From NCBI GenBank assembly GCA_028583415.1, contig CM053276.1:10379676-10443675 (forward strand): 64,000 nt of DNA, written 5' to 3'. Below the pieces are notes generated by a model. That model did no database searches, was not told where the DNA came from, and saw only the letters and a program-made list of their open reading frames with translations. This DNA comes from Protea cynaroides (lineage: Eukaryota > Streptophyta > Magnoliopsida > Proteales > Proteaceae). Of this stretch, positions 11,976 to 23,000 are shown in pieces (the stretch's first letter is position 1; every line of letters starts with the position of its first letter). The position numbers and the translations under genes are program-made.

Positions 11976-12564
11976 CAAATCTGTGATGGATCAAAGATCA
12001 ACCCATCTAGATCCGGTAATAAAAAAAGCTCTTGGGCCAACCATGATTCATGAAGTTTGGTGATATGGGCGCCATGTGTAGTTCTTACCACAATCATGTT
12101 GAACCTTTGAGTCTGAAATTTAACATGGTATCAGAATTTTAGATTCCCCTCTTTACAGTCTCTTAATTGAGGGATCACATATGTCACGTGTACTGCCACT
12201 CAAAAGATGAACAACACGTAAGGAGGAATATTGGGAATAATCTTACGTTAGTTAAGGCTATGTTTGATATCATTTTTGTTTTTATTTTTGTTTAAATTTT
12301 TGTTTTTGTAAATATTTGGTATAATTTTTTAATGCTATTTATGAAAAGAAAAAAATAAAAATAAGTCCAAAATCAAAAAGAGGTTGTGACCTGTTTGTGA
12401 TTTTTGGGCAAAAACATTTTTTCGTCGTTTTTTGCGCAAACCACTTGAAGCATGCGTTAGTAACCCTAAAAAATAGAGGATAGGAAAGTAATTTTCTTTC
12501 TTTTTTTTTATAAAAGCATCGTTCTTCGCGTTACAACCTCTTACCCTCAACCCCCAAGCAAACC

Positions 12565-12666
12565 TTTTTCCGTCGCCGTTATTCTCTTCCACCAAATCCC
12601 ATCATCATCTCATGCCTTTTCCGACTCCGTTCGTCTCTTCCACCAAATCCCATCATCGTCTCATGG
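12565..12666 (+). repeat. 51-bp tandem duplication in the captured segment
   Basis: Two 51-base units each contain CTCTTCCACCAAATCCCATC, starting at 12583 and 12634. The period is a multiple of three. It lies upstream of the captured start codon. Confidence 0.75.
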
Positions 12667-12927
12667 ATGGCCCTCATCTCTGCCCATGTCAACACCCACT
12701 TAAAACTCAAGTATATGGAGCAAGAAAAAGCACCGGTTCCGCCATGGTTATGTAAGGTAAAAGAGAGATGGAGATAGAAGAATAACGGAGTGATGTGGAA
12801 CACAAAAGCTTCAGTATACGGCGAGAAATAACAAAGGAAGAATTTCAGTCAGATTTGAAGGTGTTTGTGAAAGGAAGGAGATGAAGATGTTGAGGGATCA
12901 TCCCGTTGGCGAAGAGCAAGTCATCTC

Positions 12928-13214
12928 TGTAAGATTTTTTAGATTCTCTTTGAGTTTTTCCCAATGCGATATCCCATGAACCCTAACGAACACACCACAT
13001 AGATTACTAGAATACAATGGGTATTGAAAAGAGTTGATGAGAGTCATGAGACACATACCTCTTCATTGGTCGGAAATCAATCTACAGCAAGAGGTATGTG
13101 TCTCATCAACTCTTTTCAATACCCATTGTATTCTAGTAATCTGTGCGGTGTGTTCGTTAGAGTTCATGGAAAATCCCATGGGAAAAATTCAAAGAGGATC
13201 TAAAAAATCTTACA
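12928..13214. repeat. Palindromic 5' LTR: inverted LTR end plus direct LTR end
   Basis: 12928-13061 is the reverse complement of the last 130 or so bases of the LTR. After a 29-base spacer (13062-13090), 13091-13214 repeats the same end in the normal direction, finishing AAAAATCTTACA. The spacer plus right arm match 16969-17118 of the intact 3' LTR. The left arm has an extra nine bases (GAGTCATGA-like duplication near 13045). The 5' two-thirds of the normal LTR is absent here. Confidence 0.85.
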
Positions 13215-15099
13215 GTATTATCAAAGCCACTCACACAAACCTAGGATCGATGGAAAAACATTGTAAAGATTGTATGTTTGAACGGATTGGAAAAGAAAAA
13301 GATTTTTCTCCCAAAATTCTTTACGAACCTGTCTAGGGTTTGAACCATTGAAATTTTTTTTGGACCATTAAAAAGCAAAATAAATCATACAAGATTGTAG
13401 GGCTCTGAGAGACGGAGTCGGCGACATAAAGTAGGTCGCCAGAATAATCCTGACGTGCCCTCACGCGCCACCTGAAAAAGCGTGTGAGATCCACGCACCG
13501 ACGACATTAAAAAAAAAAAAGAAGGAAAAATTCAAAGGTAGGGCTGACGTCACCTGGTCAGCCCAAACTAGACCGAGCTGATCTGGGCCAGTCCAGGACC
13601 GAACCCGGGCCCAGACCAGCCCAACGGGCCAAAGGGGACCCGTGAACCCGTCTCTGCTTCACACGTGCGATTTTGCACGTTTGAACATGGGTCGACCCAT
13701 CAACCCGAATCTTTGACCCGATAACCCAATCGGGGGGCGGTCCGAATATGTGACCCGGGAACCCAGGTACTGACCCGGTTTTTTACATGAGAAATCGACC
13801 CAACGACCCGAAAATGGACCCGAGAACCCGGATGGGTGGGTTGGTTGGGCTGGAGGTTGAACTGTCGGTTTACGGTTCGGTTTAAAATCCAGACCGTTTG
13901 GTTTGGCCTGGACCAAAGCATTTAAAAAAAAGTTTTAATTTGTCGGTTCGGCCCGCCCATGACTGAGCCCGATTAGACCGAACCCGAATGAACCGGCTAG
14001 AACCGGTTCAGGATGCAAGAATGCATAAGCCAACTTTGATCGACGATTGTGAGAGCTATGAGAGTCGGATTTTGACGCGATTTTTTACGTTGGATTCGTA
14101 TTTTGATGCTCAACAGTTTGGTACATAGTTTGACACAATTTGATGATTTGAGGAATTTATTTTTGATTAAAAGGTGTCCTAAATTAATCCGATTTGTAGT
14201 TTTCTGCTTATTTATCAGTTATTTTTGTACCAGATGCATGTAGAAGATTATGTGTGCATGAGATTTTATTTATTGACCCACAATGTACTGCAAAGTAAGG
14301 TTTGGGGATATCATTATGGAATTGGGTGGAACCCACCAAAGTGGTACACCTAGTTTCATCATGATGTCTTCAAATTCAAAGTTCATGTATTTGTAAATGC
14401 TTGTGTAAGGGCGATGTACACCCAAAGGTGGCATTGTCAAGTTTTGATCAAATTAAGGTTTGTGGGTGTCATGTGAAGATTAGGTGTAATCCGCCAAAGT
14501 GGTACACTCAGTTCCAATATGGTAGTCATCAAATCCCAAATTTGTGTATTTACATATACAATAAGGATATATTTTTATTATACTGTTCTCCATGGTGTGA
14601 AAAACAGCTAAGAAAGTCATTATTAATTCAAAGGTGGCATTGTCAAAGTTAAAGGTATGTTCAATCACATGAATTGAAAAGGTTTTGACTTTAGGGGTCT
14701 CATTAACCCAAAGGTAGTGGGATTTTCGAGAGTCATTATTCTTTCGCAATCACTGCACAGAAACTGAGAAGACCACTGCATGTTTATCCCAAAGGAGAAT
14801 GTGTAGTTGGTTAACCGTTGGAAAAAAGATATTTATTTGCATGAATGATTGATATGATTAGTGCAAGTAAATGATGTATATATCAAATTTCTATTGGTTG
14901 ATATATATTTAATCTCATGCATTGATGGTTTCATCTAAGTATGATTGTCCCAAAGAGGGTTTTGATGTCTATTTCTTTTTATTTGGGACAAAGTAGAAGT
15001 AAATATAATTGCATGTGTTTGTATGAGTTTCACATGATTTTCTATTACTTGATATTTTTGCTTGAACTCATATGGTGATGATGGTTTGTATCTCCCAGG
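13215..15099 (+). other. Leader of the gag-only Copia element
   Basis: Non-coding stretch from the primer site to gag. 13440-14010 is GC-rich with repeated ACCCG/GGCCC and CGGTTCGG motifs. 14290-14660 repeats a CACCCAAAGGTGGCATTGTCAA / CCAAAGTGGTACAC pair of motifs twice. No intact frame. The short ORFs at 13659-13921 (minus) are composition artefacts. Confidence 0.5.
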
Positions 15100-15959
15100 A
15101 TGTCCATTCCTGTGACTATGCCAGGTGGTTTGGTAGTTACTATTCCTTCCCTGTCTGGGATGAGTTTTAAAAGGTGGTATGAATAGCTAGAAGCGAGTCT
15201 AGGTTTAATTGACTTAGATATGGCGCTTAAAGAGGATAAACCTACTGCCATCACTGATACTAGTACCCTAGAAGAGAATGAGGAAATGACAAGATGGATG
15301 GCGGCAAATAAAAAGTCTATGCTACTCATGAGGCAGACCATTCCTGAAACCATGCGTGATGGTGTTTAAGCCAAGGAAACGACCAAAGAATATTTAAAAG
15401 AGATCAAAGGGAAGTTTGAGCTTTCTAACAGAGGACAGAGAAGCACCTTGATGAACAAGCTTACTAATGCAATGTTTGACAGTAATAGAAGTGTCAGAGA
15501 TCATTTCATGGAACTTACTGCTACTGCTGAGAAGATTAAAAGCATAGGAATAAACAATGATGATGAGTTCATGATCCATTGTGCGTTATCCTCGTTACCT
15601 GAAGAGTATTACCAGATACAAGTAGCGTATAATACTCAGGAAGAAGAATGAGATATGAACAAATTAATTTCTATTTGCACTAAAGAAGAAATGAGACTAA
15701 AAAAAAAAAATTGAAAATGACAATGTCACTAGTCATCATTCCAGAGAAGATAAGGGTAAAGGAAAGGTTGGGGTAAGACCTTATAGAAAAGATAGACACT
15801 CCTTTAAGAAAGGAAAATCTTATGATAGGGATATGTGATGTTGAATGTTTTTGGTGCCATAAGAAGGGGCACATGAAGAGAGAATGTAAGGCAAGAGAAG
15901 CTTGGTTAGAGAAGAAAAATAAGAAAACTGAGACACCAGAGAAAGAAGACACCAAATGA
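15100..15959 (+). pseudogene. Copia-type gag (UBN2-like) with zinc knuckle, broken
   Basis: Starting at ATG 15100 (MSIPVTMPGG...) the frame shows the usual copia gag pattern: a KRWYE segment, an acidic middle, LMNKLTNAMFDSNRSVRDHF, then a LSSLPEEYYQ motif typical of UBN2-type gag. At least three in-frame stops (after KRWYE, after MRDGV, after NTQEEE) and a frame change at the A-run around 15699-15710 break it. A CX2CX4HX4C zinc knuckle (CFWCHKKGHMKREC, about 15845-15886) and a basic tail with LEKKNKKTE follow. Its normal role would be packaging of element RNA; this copy is inactive. Confidence 0.8.
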
Positions 15960-16696
15960 TAATGTCGTTTAATACAGTTGTCTCTAGATTATTTTTGGAT
16001 ATTTATTTATTGATTTATAGTTCAGTTATTTATTTTAAAAGATTTTATTTGACATGTTTTAATAGAACTAAATTTCATATTAAATTTAAATGAAGGCATT
16101 TTATTAGTTTATTTATTCTTTTAGAATTTATAATATCTGTGAGAGTCTTTAGATTCTCTTAGTCAGTGGGAGTGTTTAGATCTGCTTGATTAGTAGAGAT
16201 CTGGTAGTTGATGATTTATCAGTGATTGTTTATGTTGCCTATGGTTTGATGGGCAGTATTATTGGTAAGCATTAATTTCATTGTTTGTATGTATTATTGA
16301 TTATTTAAGACATGTCAAAATTGCAAGGCGGTATTTAGCCAAAGAAGACGGTAAGCCAAAGTATGATATTAATTCAAATTGGAGGCGGTTTGCCTATATA
16401 ACGTTGGATAATATCAAAGTGCGTTGACTTATAAGGATTTTAAGGTAACGAGATCGTGGTAATTCGATCATTGGATTCAAGTATTCATCTCAAAGTCATT
16501 TATGTCACTAAGTAGACCTTTATATGTGACTGATAAAAGGGGGTTCACCGGATGTGTAGGAGTAATTTCCACTGCTGTTCGACATTGGTAGGCTTGATGA
16601 CTAGATCAAAGTAAATGATGGTTTTTGTGTAATTAGATTCCATGGCCACATTGGATCAATGGTGAATTTATAATTAATATAGTCCAAGTGAGAGAT

Positions 16697-17118
16697 TGTA
16701 AGATATTTTTATGGGCTAAATTAATTATAAGGTTAGTTGGTTCAGTGGGAGTCTAGTTATAGGTAGACTGGTTTAAGTATGATTATAGATGGACCAACTT
16801 GGTCCACTATGAGACTGGTCCAGGGTTGGGGGTGGTATTATAAATACCAATGGTTAAAGTCCCCACAGCCACGGTGTTATTTTCTTCTCCTGTTCCCATA
16901 CGTAGAGAGAAGGTCAAGGGATCCCGACAGGTGTGGAAGACTCTGATCCAAGTATTCAAAAGAAGGAAAATGGTCGAAAATCAATCTACAACAAGAGTTA
17001 TGTGTCTCATCAATTCTTTTCAATACCCATTGTATTTTAGTAATCTGTGTAGTGTGTTCGTTAGGGTTCATGGAAAATCCCATGGGAAAAACCTAAAGAA
17101 AATCTAAAAAATCTTACA
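16697..17118 (+). repeat. 3' LTR (422 bp) of the gag-only Copia element
   Basis: Begins TGTAAGATATTTTTATGGGC right after a purine run and ends AAAAATCTTACA before the ATCTC duplication. Its last 150 bases are homologous to the right arm of the rearranged 5' end. Confidence 0.75.
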
Positions 17119-17970
17119 ATCTCTGTCGAAAATGGTCGGACAGTGGTGGTAGGTGTGAAGTTGGATGCAGAGAGCAGAGAGTTACTTACTTGGGCTCTCG
17201 TGAAAGTTGCTCAATCAGGAGATCATGTTATTTCCCTTCATGTCCTCAGTGATACAGGTAAAGATGTTTACTTTCATAGAATAATTTTACCTTTCTGGAT
17301 TTGGCTTTCGATCTTTGGTTGATTTTGGAATTTAGGTTTTGTCTTTGGGGGTAGGTATTATTGATCCAGATGGGAAATCATGTCATCCTCTCTCTGGTCA
17401 AAGAGTTTGATTATGTACTCTAATTTTACCTTACTGGGTGTGGCTTTTGATCTGTGGTTGATTTTGGTATTTAGTTTCTGTCTTTGGGAGTAGATTTTCT
17501 TGATCAAGATGGGAAATCATGTCACTCTCTCTGGTCAAAGAGTTTGGTTCTGTCTTCGCTGTTTATGAAGTTTCTATAATCTGAAACAGGTTTGAAATTA
17601 ATTCCAGTTCTCTTGATCTCTTCCTTTTTTTTTTCCCTTTCAATTCTCGCTTTTGGGTATACTATTGAATTTTGGTTCATGAATTCTTGCTTTTGGGCAT
17701 ACTATTGAGCTCCTGGTTCCTTTTAGTTCTATGCAATTTGAAATGTTTGGGAATATTATTGAACTTTGGTTCGCACGAATAGACTTCTATTCGGGAAGTT
17801 AAGGAAGAAGACTATAAGACTTTCTACTCTCATGTATACCAAACCTATTTTTAGTTTTACAATCAATTTTGCCCAATGGTTATCAAATAACATAAAAAAT
17901 AGTTTCCAAAATTATTTTTTAATAAATAGATAAAATTAAAAAAACAAAAATAATATCAAACACAGCCTAA

Positions 17971-18244
17971 GTCTAGAATCTTAGATGATTTATATACTTG
18001 AGAGTCCTTTCACTTACTTTAGTTTGAACTTTTAAGATTGAAACTTAACATTTTTCATTATTTGTATTAATATAAAATGAAAAATAAGATATTGAAAAAC
18101 TAAGAATTTTTTATATGATGAAAATTTTCATATAAAATATCATTGTAAAATTACTTTTTATATGATGAAAGTTTTCATGTAAAATACATAAAAATACAAT
18201 GAAACAAATAGAACCTATAAAATGATGCCATTGTTGGCATGGCT
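17971..18244. other. Intergenic, nothing recognised
   Basis: AT-rich. Contains two related TATATGATGAAA(A/G)TTTTCAT blocks near 18110 and 18158; no gene. Confidence 0.35.
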
Positions 18245-18525
18245 TTACTTCATGGTATCGAAATGGGTATCAATATTGGTATCGAATATAGATATCAGTC
18301 AGGTATTGACCATATGTTGATATGGTATACCTTTTAGGTATCGATCATATATAGGTCGGTATCGTCAAGTATCAACTAATATTGATTGCGCCTCAACCAA
18401 TGTCAGATGTATCAGTCCTCATATCGATTCAGCAAAACAATACCGTATCACCGAGATATTTATATTCATCATAGTCGATACCAATACTAATTGACCAATA
18501 TGATATCGATACCTCATACCTTAAT
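18245..18525. repeat. GTATC-rich interspersed repeat (copy 1)
   Basis: Dense GTATC/GATAC motifs with inverted character: GGTATCGAAATGGGTATCAA on the left and GATATCGATACCTCATACC on the right. The GGGTATCAATATTGGTATC block is shared with the element at 59975-60318. No coding capacity. Confidence 0.6.
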
Positions 18526-19137
18526 CTTAGTGTGTTATGTGCCCTCTCACACTATCTTTTATTAATTTTTTTTTTCTTACCTTCCAAACACATCCTAAAA
18601 GGAAAAAACTAATATAACCTGATCTTGTCTTCCGAATGATTACAGTCGGTAATAACCAAAATTGAAAATATTTCTTCACTCTTCAATTTGGGGTTTTAAT
18701 TAAACGTTATCTCCACAATTTAGGGTTTTATTAAACCACCTTAACCGATGATATCAATTAATTCATTCAAAGTTTGCGCCGAAAAAAATTAATTTCATCC
18801 AAAATGAAACAGTAATCATCCGCCATTGCTCTTCACTTGATCTTCTTTGTTGGGTTTCATGTGCAGGGAAAAAAAGGAGGGATCAGTTCCAAATTTCGAC
18901 CAATCTCGTCAACTCTTTCCGTAAAGCTGATCTCGGGAGATCTATCTAGTTTGCTCGTTTTATATTAGAAAATTTGACATTTAATGGTTTCCAAAAAAAA
19001 AAAAAGGGAAATCATTAATTAAAGAAGAGGTGTTGGGCTAGAATCGGATCTTCAGTCATTAAAGAATTGCTCTTTAAGTTAGTATTACAGGTGCAACTGG
19101 TCTCCATTACAGTATTACTCCAGAATCCAAAGAATGG
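18526..19137. other. Intergenic, upstream of QUA2
   Basis: No gene recognised. Probably includes distal promoter sequence of the downstream QUA2 gene; no TATA box is convincing. Confidence 0.3.
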
Positions 19138-19235
19138 CGTTTTTGTTTAGTAATATTATCGGATGTTTACTCATTTATTATTTCATCGTTTTTGTTTAGT
19201 AATATTATCGGGTGTTTACTCATTTATTACTTCAT
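19138..19235 (+). repeat. 49-bp tandem duplication in the QUA2 promoter
   Basis: Units at 19138-19186 and 19187-19235 (CGTTTTTGTTTAGTAATATT...) are nearly identical, with about two differences. They lie only about 100 bases before the inferred 5' UTR exon. Confidence 0.85.
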
Positions 19236-19264
19236 GTGGATGAAGTAACCCTCGGTGCCTTGCT

Positions 19265-19410
19265 GCCACTCTCTTTCTCTCTCTCTCCATTAATGACTGA
19301 AGTGAAGTAACTCTGAGAGTGAAGAGAAAAGACAAACGGAGTTCCTCAATTTCATTTCACCGGACGACGCCACCCAAGTTTAAGAACCTGGAATTCAGGG
19401 TTTCTTCAAG
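19265..19410 (+). other. QUA2: QUA2 5' UTR exon (inferred)
   Basis: A CT-rich start-like stretch is followed by GC-richer leader ending TTCTTCAAG at a donor (GTAGTT, 19411). The matching acceptor TTGCAG is at 20073-20078, eight bases before the start codon, giving a 668-base leader intron. Leader introns are common in plant housekeeping genes. The 5' boundary is a guess; the donor/acceptor pair is visible. Confidence 0.5.
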
Positions 19411-20086
19411 GTAGTTTTATTTTATTTTATTTTTCCTCGGTTTTGATTTACAATGGTTTTGTTTGTTTAAATTTCTTGTGTAAACGCGGATTTTATATTA
19501 ATTTCGTCGGTTGGTTGTTTTGCGAGCAAACGGGATTCTGCAATGGGCCCTGCAATCATTTTTTTAAGGGATTTCGTTCTATGACTTCTATTCAAGAGAC
19601 TGAAGTTCCTTTTTCTTCTTTTCTGTTATAATTAAATGACCGATGGGGTAATCGCCATCTGTACTTTGATTCATATTCAGACATACGTACTTTTTTCAGT
19701 TGCTGCACTCTAAACTCAGCTGAACTGAAACCATGGTTCCTTTCTGATGGTTGTTCTCTAGAACAATTAAATGGGTGGTCATCAATCGTATTTCTTAGTT
19801 TTTTGAATCTGAGTTATCATTTCTATTCTTCTTGTGCTTTACAATCACTGAAATCTATAAAGGAAATTTGTTTAATTAAGCGGTAAGTTTGTTCTCTTGA
19901 CTAGGATTGTGTTTTACAGATACTTGCTTTATGGATCTAGCTTGTAAAGATTGCTGACAGATCTTATCCTCAATTAACCTTTTCTCTTCTTCCTGCTTTT
20001 ATTCTTTTGGGCGGGGAATCTTCTTTAGTCTTCCTGTCTAACTGTTATTTCTGTGAATTTTCCATGTGGGTCTTGCAGGTTGGGTG

Positions 20087-23000
20087 ATGTCTCGGCCGCT
20101 TCATCGTGGTGTATCCGGTGGAAGGGTTGCAGAGAGTAGCCATTATTCGTGGGACTCTCAGATGAAAGATAGAACTGAGAAAGAGGACGTGTATAGGAAT
20201 CGCTCTTCTCCTTCTCCTTCTCCTTCTCCTGATCGCAAGCCTCTGTCATTGCGTGTCCTTGTTAGTTTAATTTTTGGGGACAATTCTTCTTCCAAGTCTG
20301 GGTTCAGTGATAGTGGTATTGGATCTGATCCTTTCAACATGGGAACTTCACGAAGCCACCGGCACAACCTGACCCTGCTGTTTCTCAAGTTTAGTTTAAT
20401 TCTAATTGTGATTCTTGCTCTTTCTGGTTCTCTTTGGTGGACGATTACAATTTCAACATCCTCGAGAGGTTACATCCTTAAGGGCTATAGACGGCTCCAA
20501 GAACAACTCATCTCTGACCTTGCAGATATCGGGCAGTTTTCTCTTGGCCCGGAAAGGTGGAAGGAAGTTGAATTCTGTTCTGAGGAGTTTGAGAACTATG
20601 TTCCTTGCTTTAATGTTTCGGATAATCTTGCTTTGGGTTATTCTGATGGCAATGAGTATGATCGTCAATGTGAGCATGAATCCAAACAGAGCTGCTTAGT
20701 GCTTCCAACTAGGAATTACAAAGTTCCTCTCAGGTGGCCTACTGGAAGAGATGTCATATGGAGTGCAAATGTGAAAATTACTGCCCAAGAAGTTCTTTCC
20801 TCTGGAAGTTTGACCAAGAGGTCGGTGCTGTTTTCTTCTTCTCCAACTTTGTTAAGATGCACATAATGCCCTGTTCTTTATACGTACAGTCAATATGGTT
20901 GCAGGATGATGATGTTGGAGGAAGATCAGATATCCTTTCATTCTGACTCTCTTATGTTTGATGGAGTTGAAGATTACTCCCATCAAATAGCTGAAATGAT
21001 TGGGCTGAGGAATGAATCTAATTTCATTCAGGCTGGGGTGAGTAATATTTGCTTTTTATCGGGGGCCTGTTCTTTTGATGATTGTAATACTTTCTCTCTT
21101 GCATCTACTCTTGTTCAATTTTTATCGTAAATCTTTATTATAGTTCATTTATGGGTATTGAGTGCATCTAGTGTATCACCTGGGATTCACATGTAATATG
21201 CATCTGTTTGAAAATTTATTTTGGTCAAAATTTCTTTCCTCATAACTACTCTGTCGTTCAGTCTGCTGCTAGATGCTCAATATGGTAAGTGGCATAATAC
21301 CATATTTGTTTCCTAAGCCTCCGCAATGTGGATCTGGTCTTGAGTTAGATTCTGTAAACCATACATCCATTGATATTTAATTTCTGCAAATTTCAAAATG
21401 TTACTCGTCAATTATCAAATTCATGTCAGAGAAATGACAGTCTGTCTTAGAGACCTATAATCTACTTAATATATACTCTTTGTTTGTACATCATCAATTT
21501 GGTTACATTCCATCCTTGACTCCACTCAATCTATGGCCATATCTTTTATTGAACACAATTGAACTTAGTTATAATATTCATATTTCTGGATTCACATCGT
21601 CTCCTCCCAGTGGTTCTGGGAGGACGCGGCAGCCTTACCTGGATGGCCGACACGTGGCTCTCAGGGTGAATCTGAGACACACGTCCGAGCCTACACCCCT
21701 TGATGGCTCTGCTTGACGGCTGGGTGTCGGCTCGGACATGCGTCTCGGATTCACCGAGAGCCACGTGTCGGCCATCCGGGTAAGGCTACCGCTGTCCTCC
21801 CAGAGGTTCTGGAAGGAGAGGATGCAGATCCCATATTTCTGGCAGTTCAATGTTGTTGTGTATCTCTTGCACATTTAACTCAAAGTATAGATCTAAACCA
21901 AGTCTAGATTAATAATTGCCATGAGTGATTCAGTGGCAATACAAGGCATTTTCAAATCAGAGGATAGGTTTTACTGCTGGCAATAAATAATCATGTATAT
22001 ATTATATCTATTTGCTGCAATTAATGATTTGTGATTTGGCAAGTAAGCTTATAGTTCAGGTTGTAGCATAGATGTGTTTCTCTCAGAACAAGGCATTAAT
22101 CACAAATTTTTATATTTAAATTTTCAGGTTAGGACCATCTTGGACATAGGTTGTGGTTATGGTAGCTTTGGAGCACATCTCTTTTCAAAGCAATTGTTGA
22201 CCATGTGCATTGCAAATTATGAGGCCTCAGGCAGTCAAGTCCAACTAACTTTAGAAAGAGGTCTTCCTGCTATGATTGGTTCTTTTACTTCAAAACAGTT
22301 GCCATATCCTTCTCTTTCATTTGATATGTTGCATTGTGCACGATGCGGTATCGACTGGGATCAGAAAGGTATTAATCATAAGCTGGATTACTTGGGATAT
22401 CTATGACAAAATATATATGCATGCTTGTGTATCTTATTTTAGGTATTTTAGCTTTTCTTACACAATCTATAATCTATATAAAGTAATGTCATACTTTGGA
22501 TGTACCTTTTTTTTTTGTGGTGGGGGGGTGGGGTGGAATTAGGATCTAATTTATGATATATCCTCGCAGACTTACTCCAGAGATTTGCATTGGATATCTA
22601 TGATTATGTTTGACTGTTTTCTTTAGTCCCTCATCATATATAAAAACATGGAGTGGAAGCCATAAAATTTCTTCGTATGATTACCTTCTCTCGTTGTCCA
22701 TACAGTGGTTATGTAGCTCTTACTTTTCTTCCTCAGACGAGTAAGTCAGCTGGACAATTTTGTTGATAGCTTAGTGTAGTTTGTGAGCCTATTCATTGCT
22801 GCAAGTTGTGGATCGGCAATTTGCTGCCTAATTATGTATTTATTACTTCCAATGTTAATTGAGCTTTTGTATTCCAATTTATTGTCTAATGGTGACAATC
22901 AGATAAATCTCACATTGGTTTAAATTGGAAGGGGATTTCTTAAGTCCTCTAGCTAAAAGACTTTTGAAATGGTGCCTTGTAGGTTTTCACTTACTTGTGA

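Larger units (their letters stand above)
12928..17118 (+). mobile_element. Gag-only Copia-type LTR retrotransposon with rearranged 5' LTR
   Basis: Flanked by exact five-base duplications ATCTC at 12923-12927 and 17119-17123. Order: a 287-base palindromic 5' terminus (12928-13214), a degenerate Met-tRNA-type primer site just after (TATTATCAAAGCC at about 13217), a GC-rich leader, a decayed gag (15100-15959), about 740 bases of non-coding DNA with no integrase, RT or RNase H, a purine run (GTGAGAGA) and a normal 3' LTR (16697-17118). Both ends start or finish with TGTAAGAT/ATCTTACA. Lack of pol makes it non-autonomous. The gag is of the Ty1/copia type. Confidence 0.75.
12881..17257 (+). pseudogene. 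Captured first exon of a USP-domain protein kinase, interrupted by an LTR element
   Basis: ATG at 12881 opens a frame (MKMLRDHPVGEEQVIS) that stops at the retroelement boundary at 12927 and resumes exactly after its target duplication at 17124 (VENGRTVVVGVKLDAESREL...). It ends LHVLSDT at a good splice donor (ACAG/GTAAAG, 17257/17258). The 60 joined codons match the start of plant receptor-like cytoplasmic kinases with an N-terminal universal-stress-protein (adenine-nucleotide alpha-hydrolase-like) domain. The (V/I)VVGV-(K/R)-LD-SRELL-WAL-KVA-GD-V-LHVL pattern is the first beta-strand and helix of that fold. No later exon or kinase domain follows within the TIR-bounded element, so this is a fragment. 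Insertion of 4.2 kb destroys any remaining function. Family assignment is from memory of the motif. Confidence 0.65.
12256..17967. mobile_element. PIF/Harbinger-type element carrying a captured gene exon
   Basis: The left end GGCTATGTTTGATATCATTT (12256 on) and the reverse complement of the right end GGCTGTGTTTGATATTATTT (from 17967) match at 26 of the first 28 or so bases. The element is flanked by TAA at 12253-12255 and 17968-17970, the TWA duplication of the PIF/Harbinger superfamily. Removing the nested LTR element leaves about 1.5 kb. This holds a 51-base tandem repeat (12565-12666), a 5'-UTR-like leader, the first exon of a USP-domain kinase gene (12881-17257) and about 700 bases of intron. 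No transposase is seen. It is therefore a Pack-type, gene-capturing non-autonomous element. Superfamily follows from TSD and TIR form; capture is an inference from the lone exon. Confidence 0.65.

Noticed and set aside
13659..13921. Pro/Arg/Thr-rich minus-strand ORFs
   Set aside because: Generated by repeated ACCCG/CGGTTCGG motifs in the retroelement leader.
20066..20086. Extended QUA2 start at 20066
   Set aside because: The codon is GTG and lies in the leader intron/acceptor (TTGCAG at 20073-20078); the conserved N-terminus starts at 20087.
20158..20677. Minus- and other-frame ORFs over QUA2 exon 1
   Set aside because: Shadows of the strongly supported QUA2 frame.
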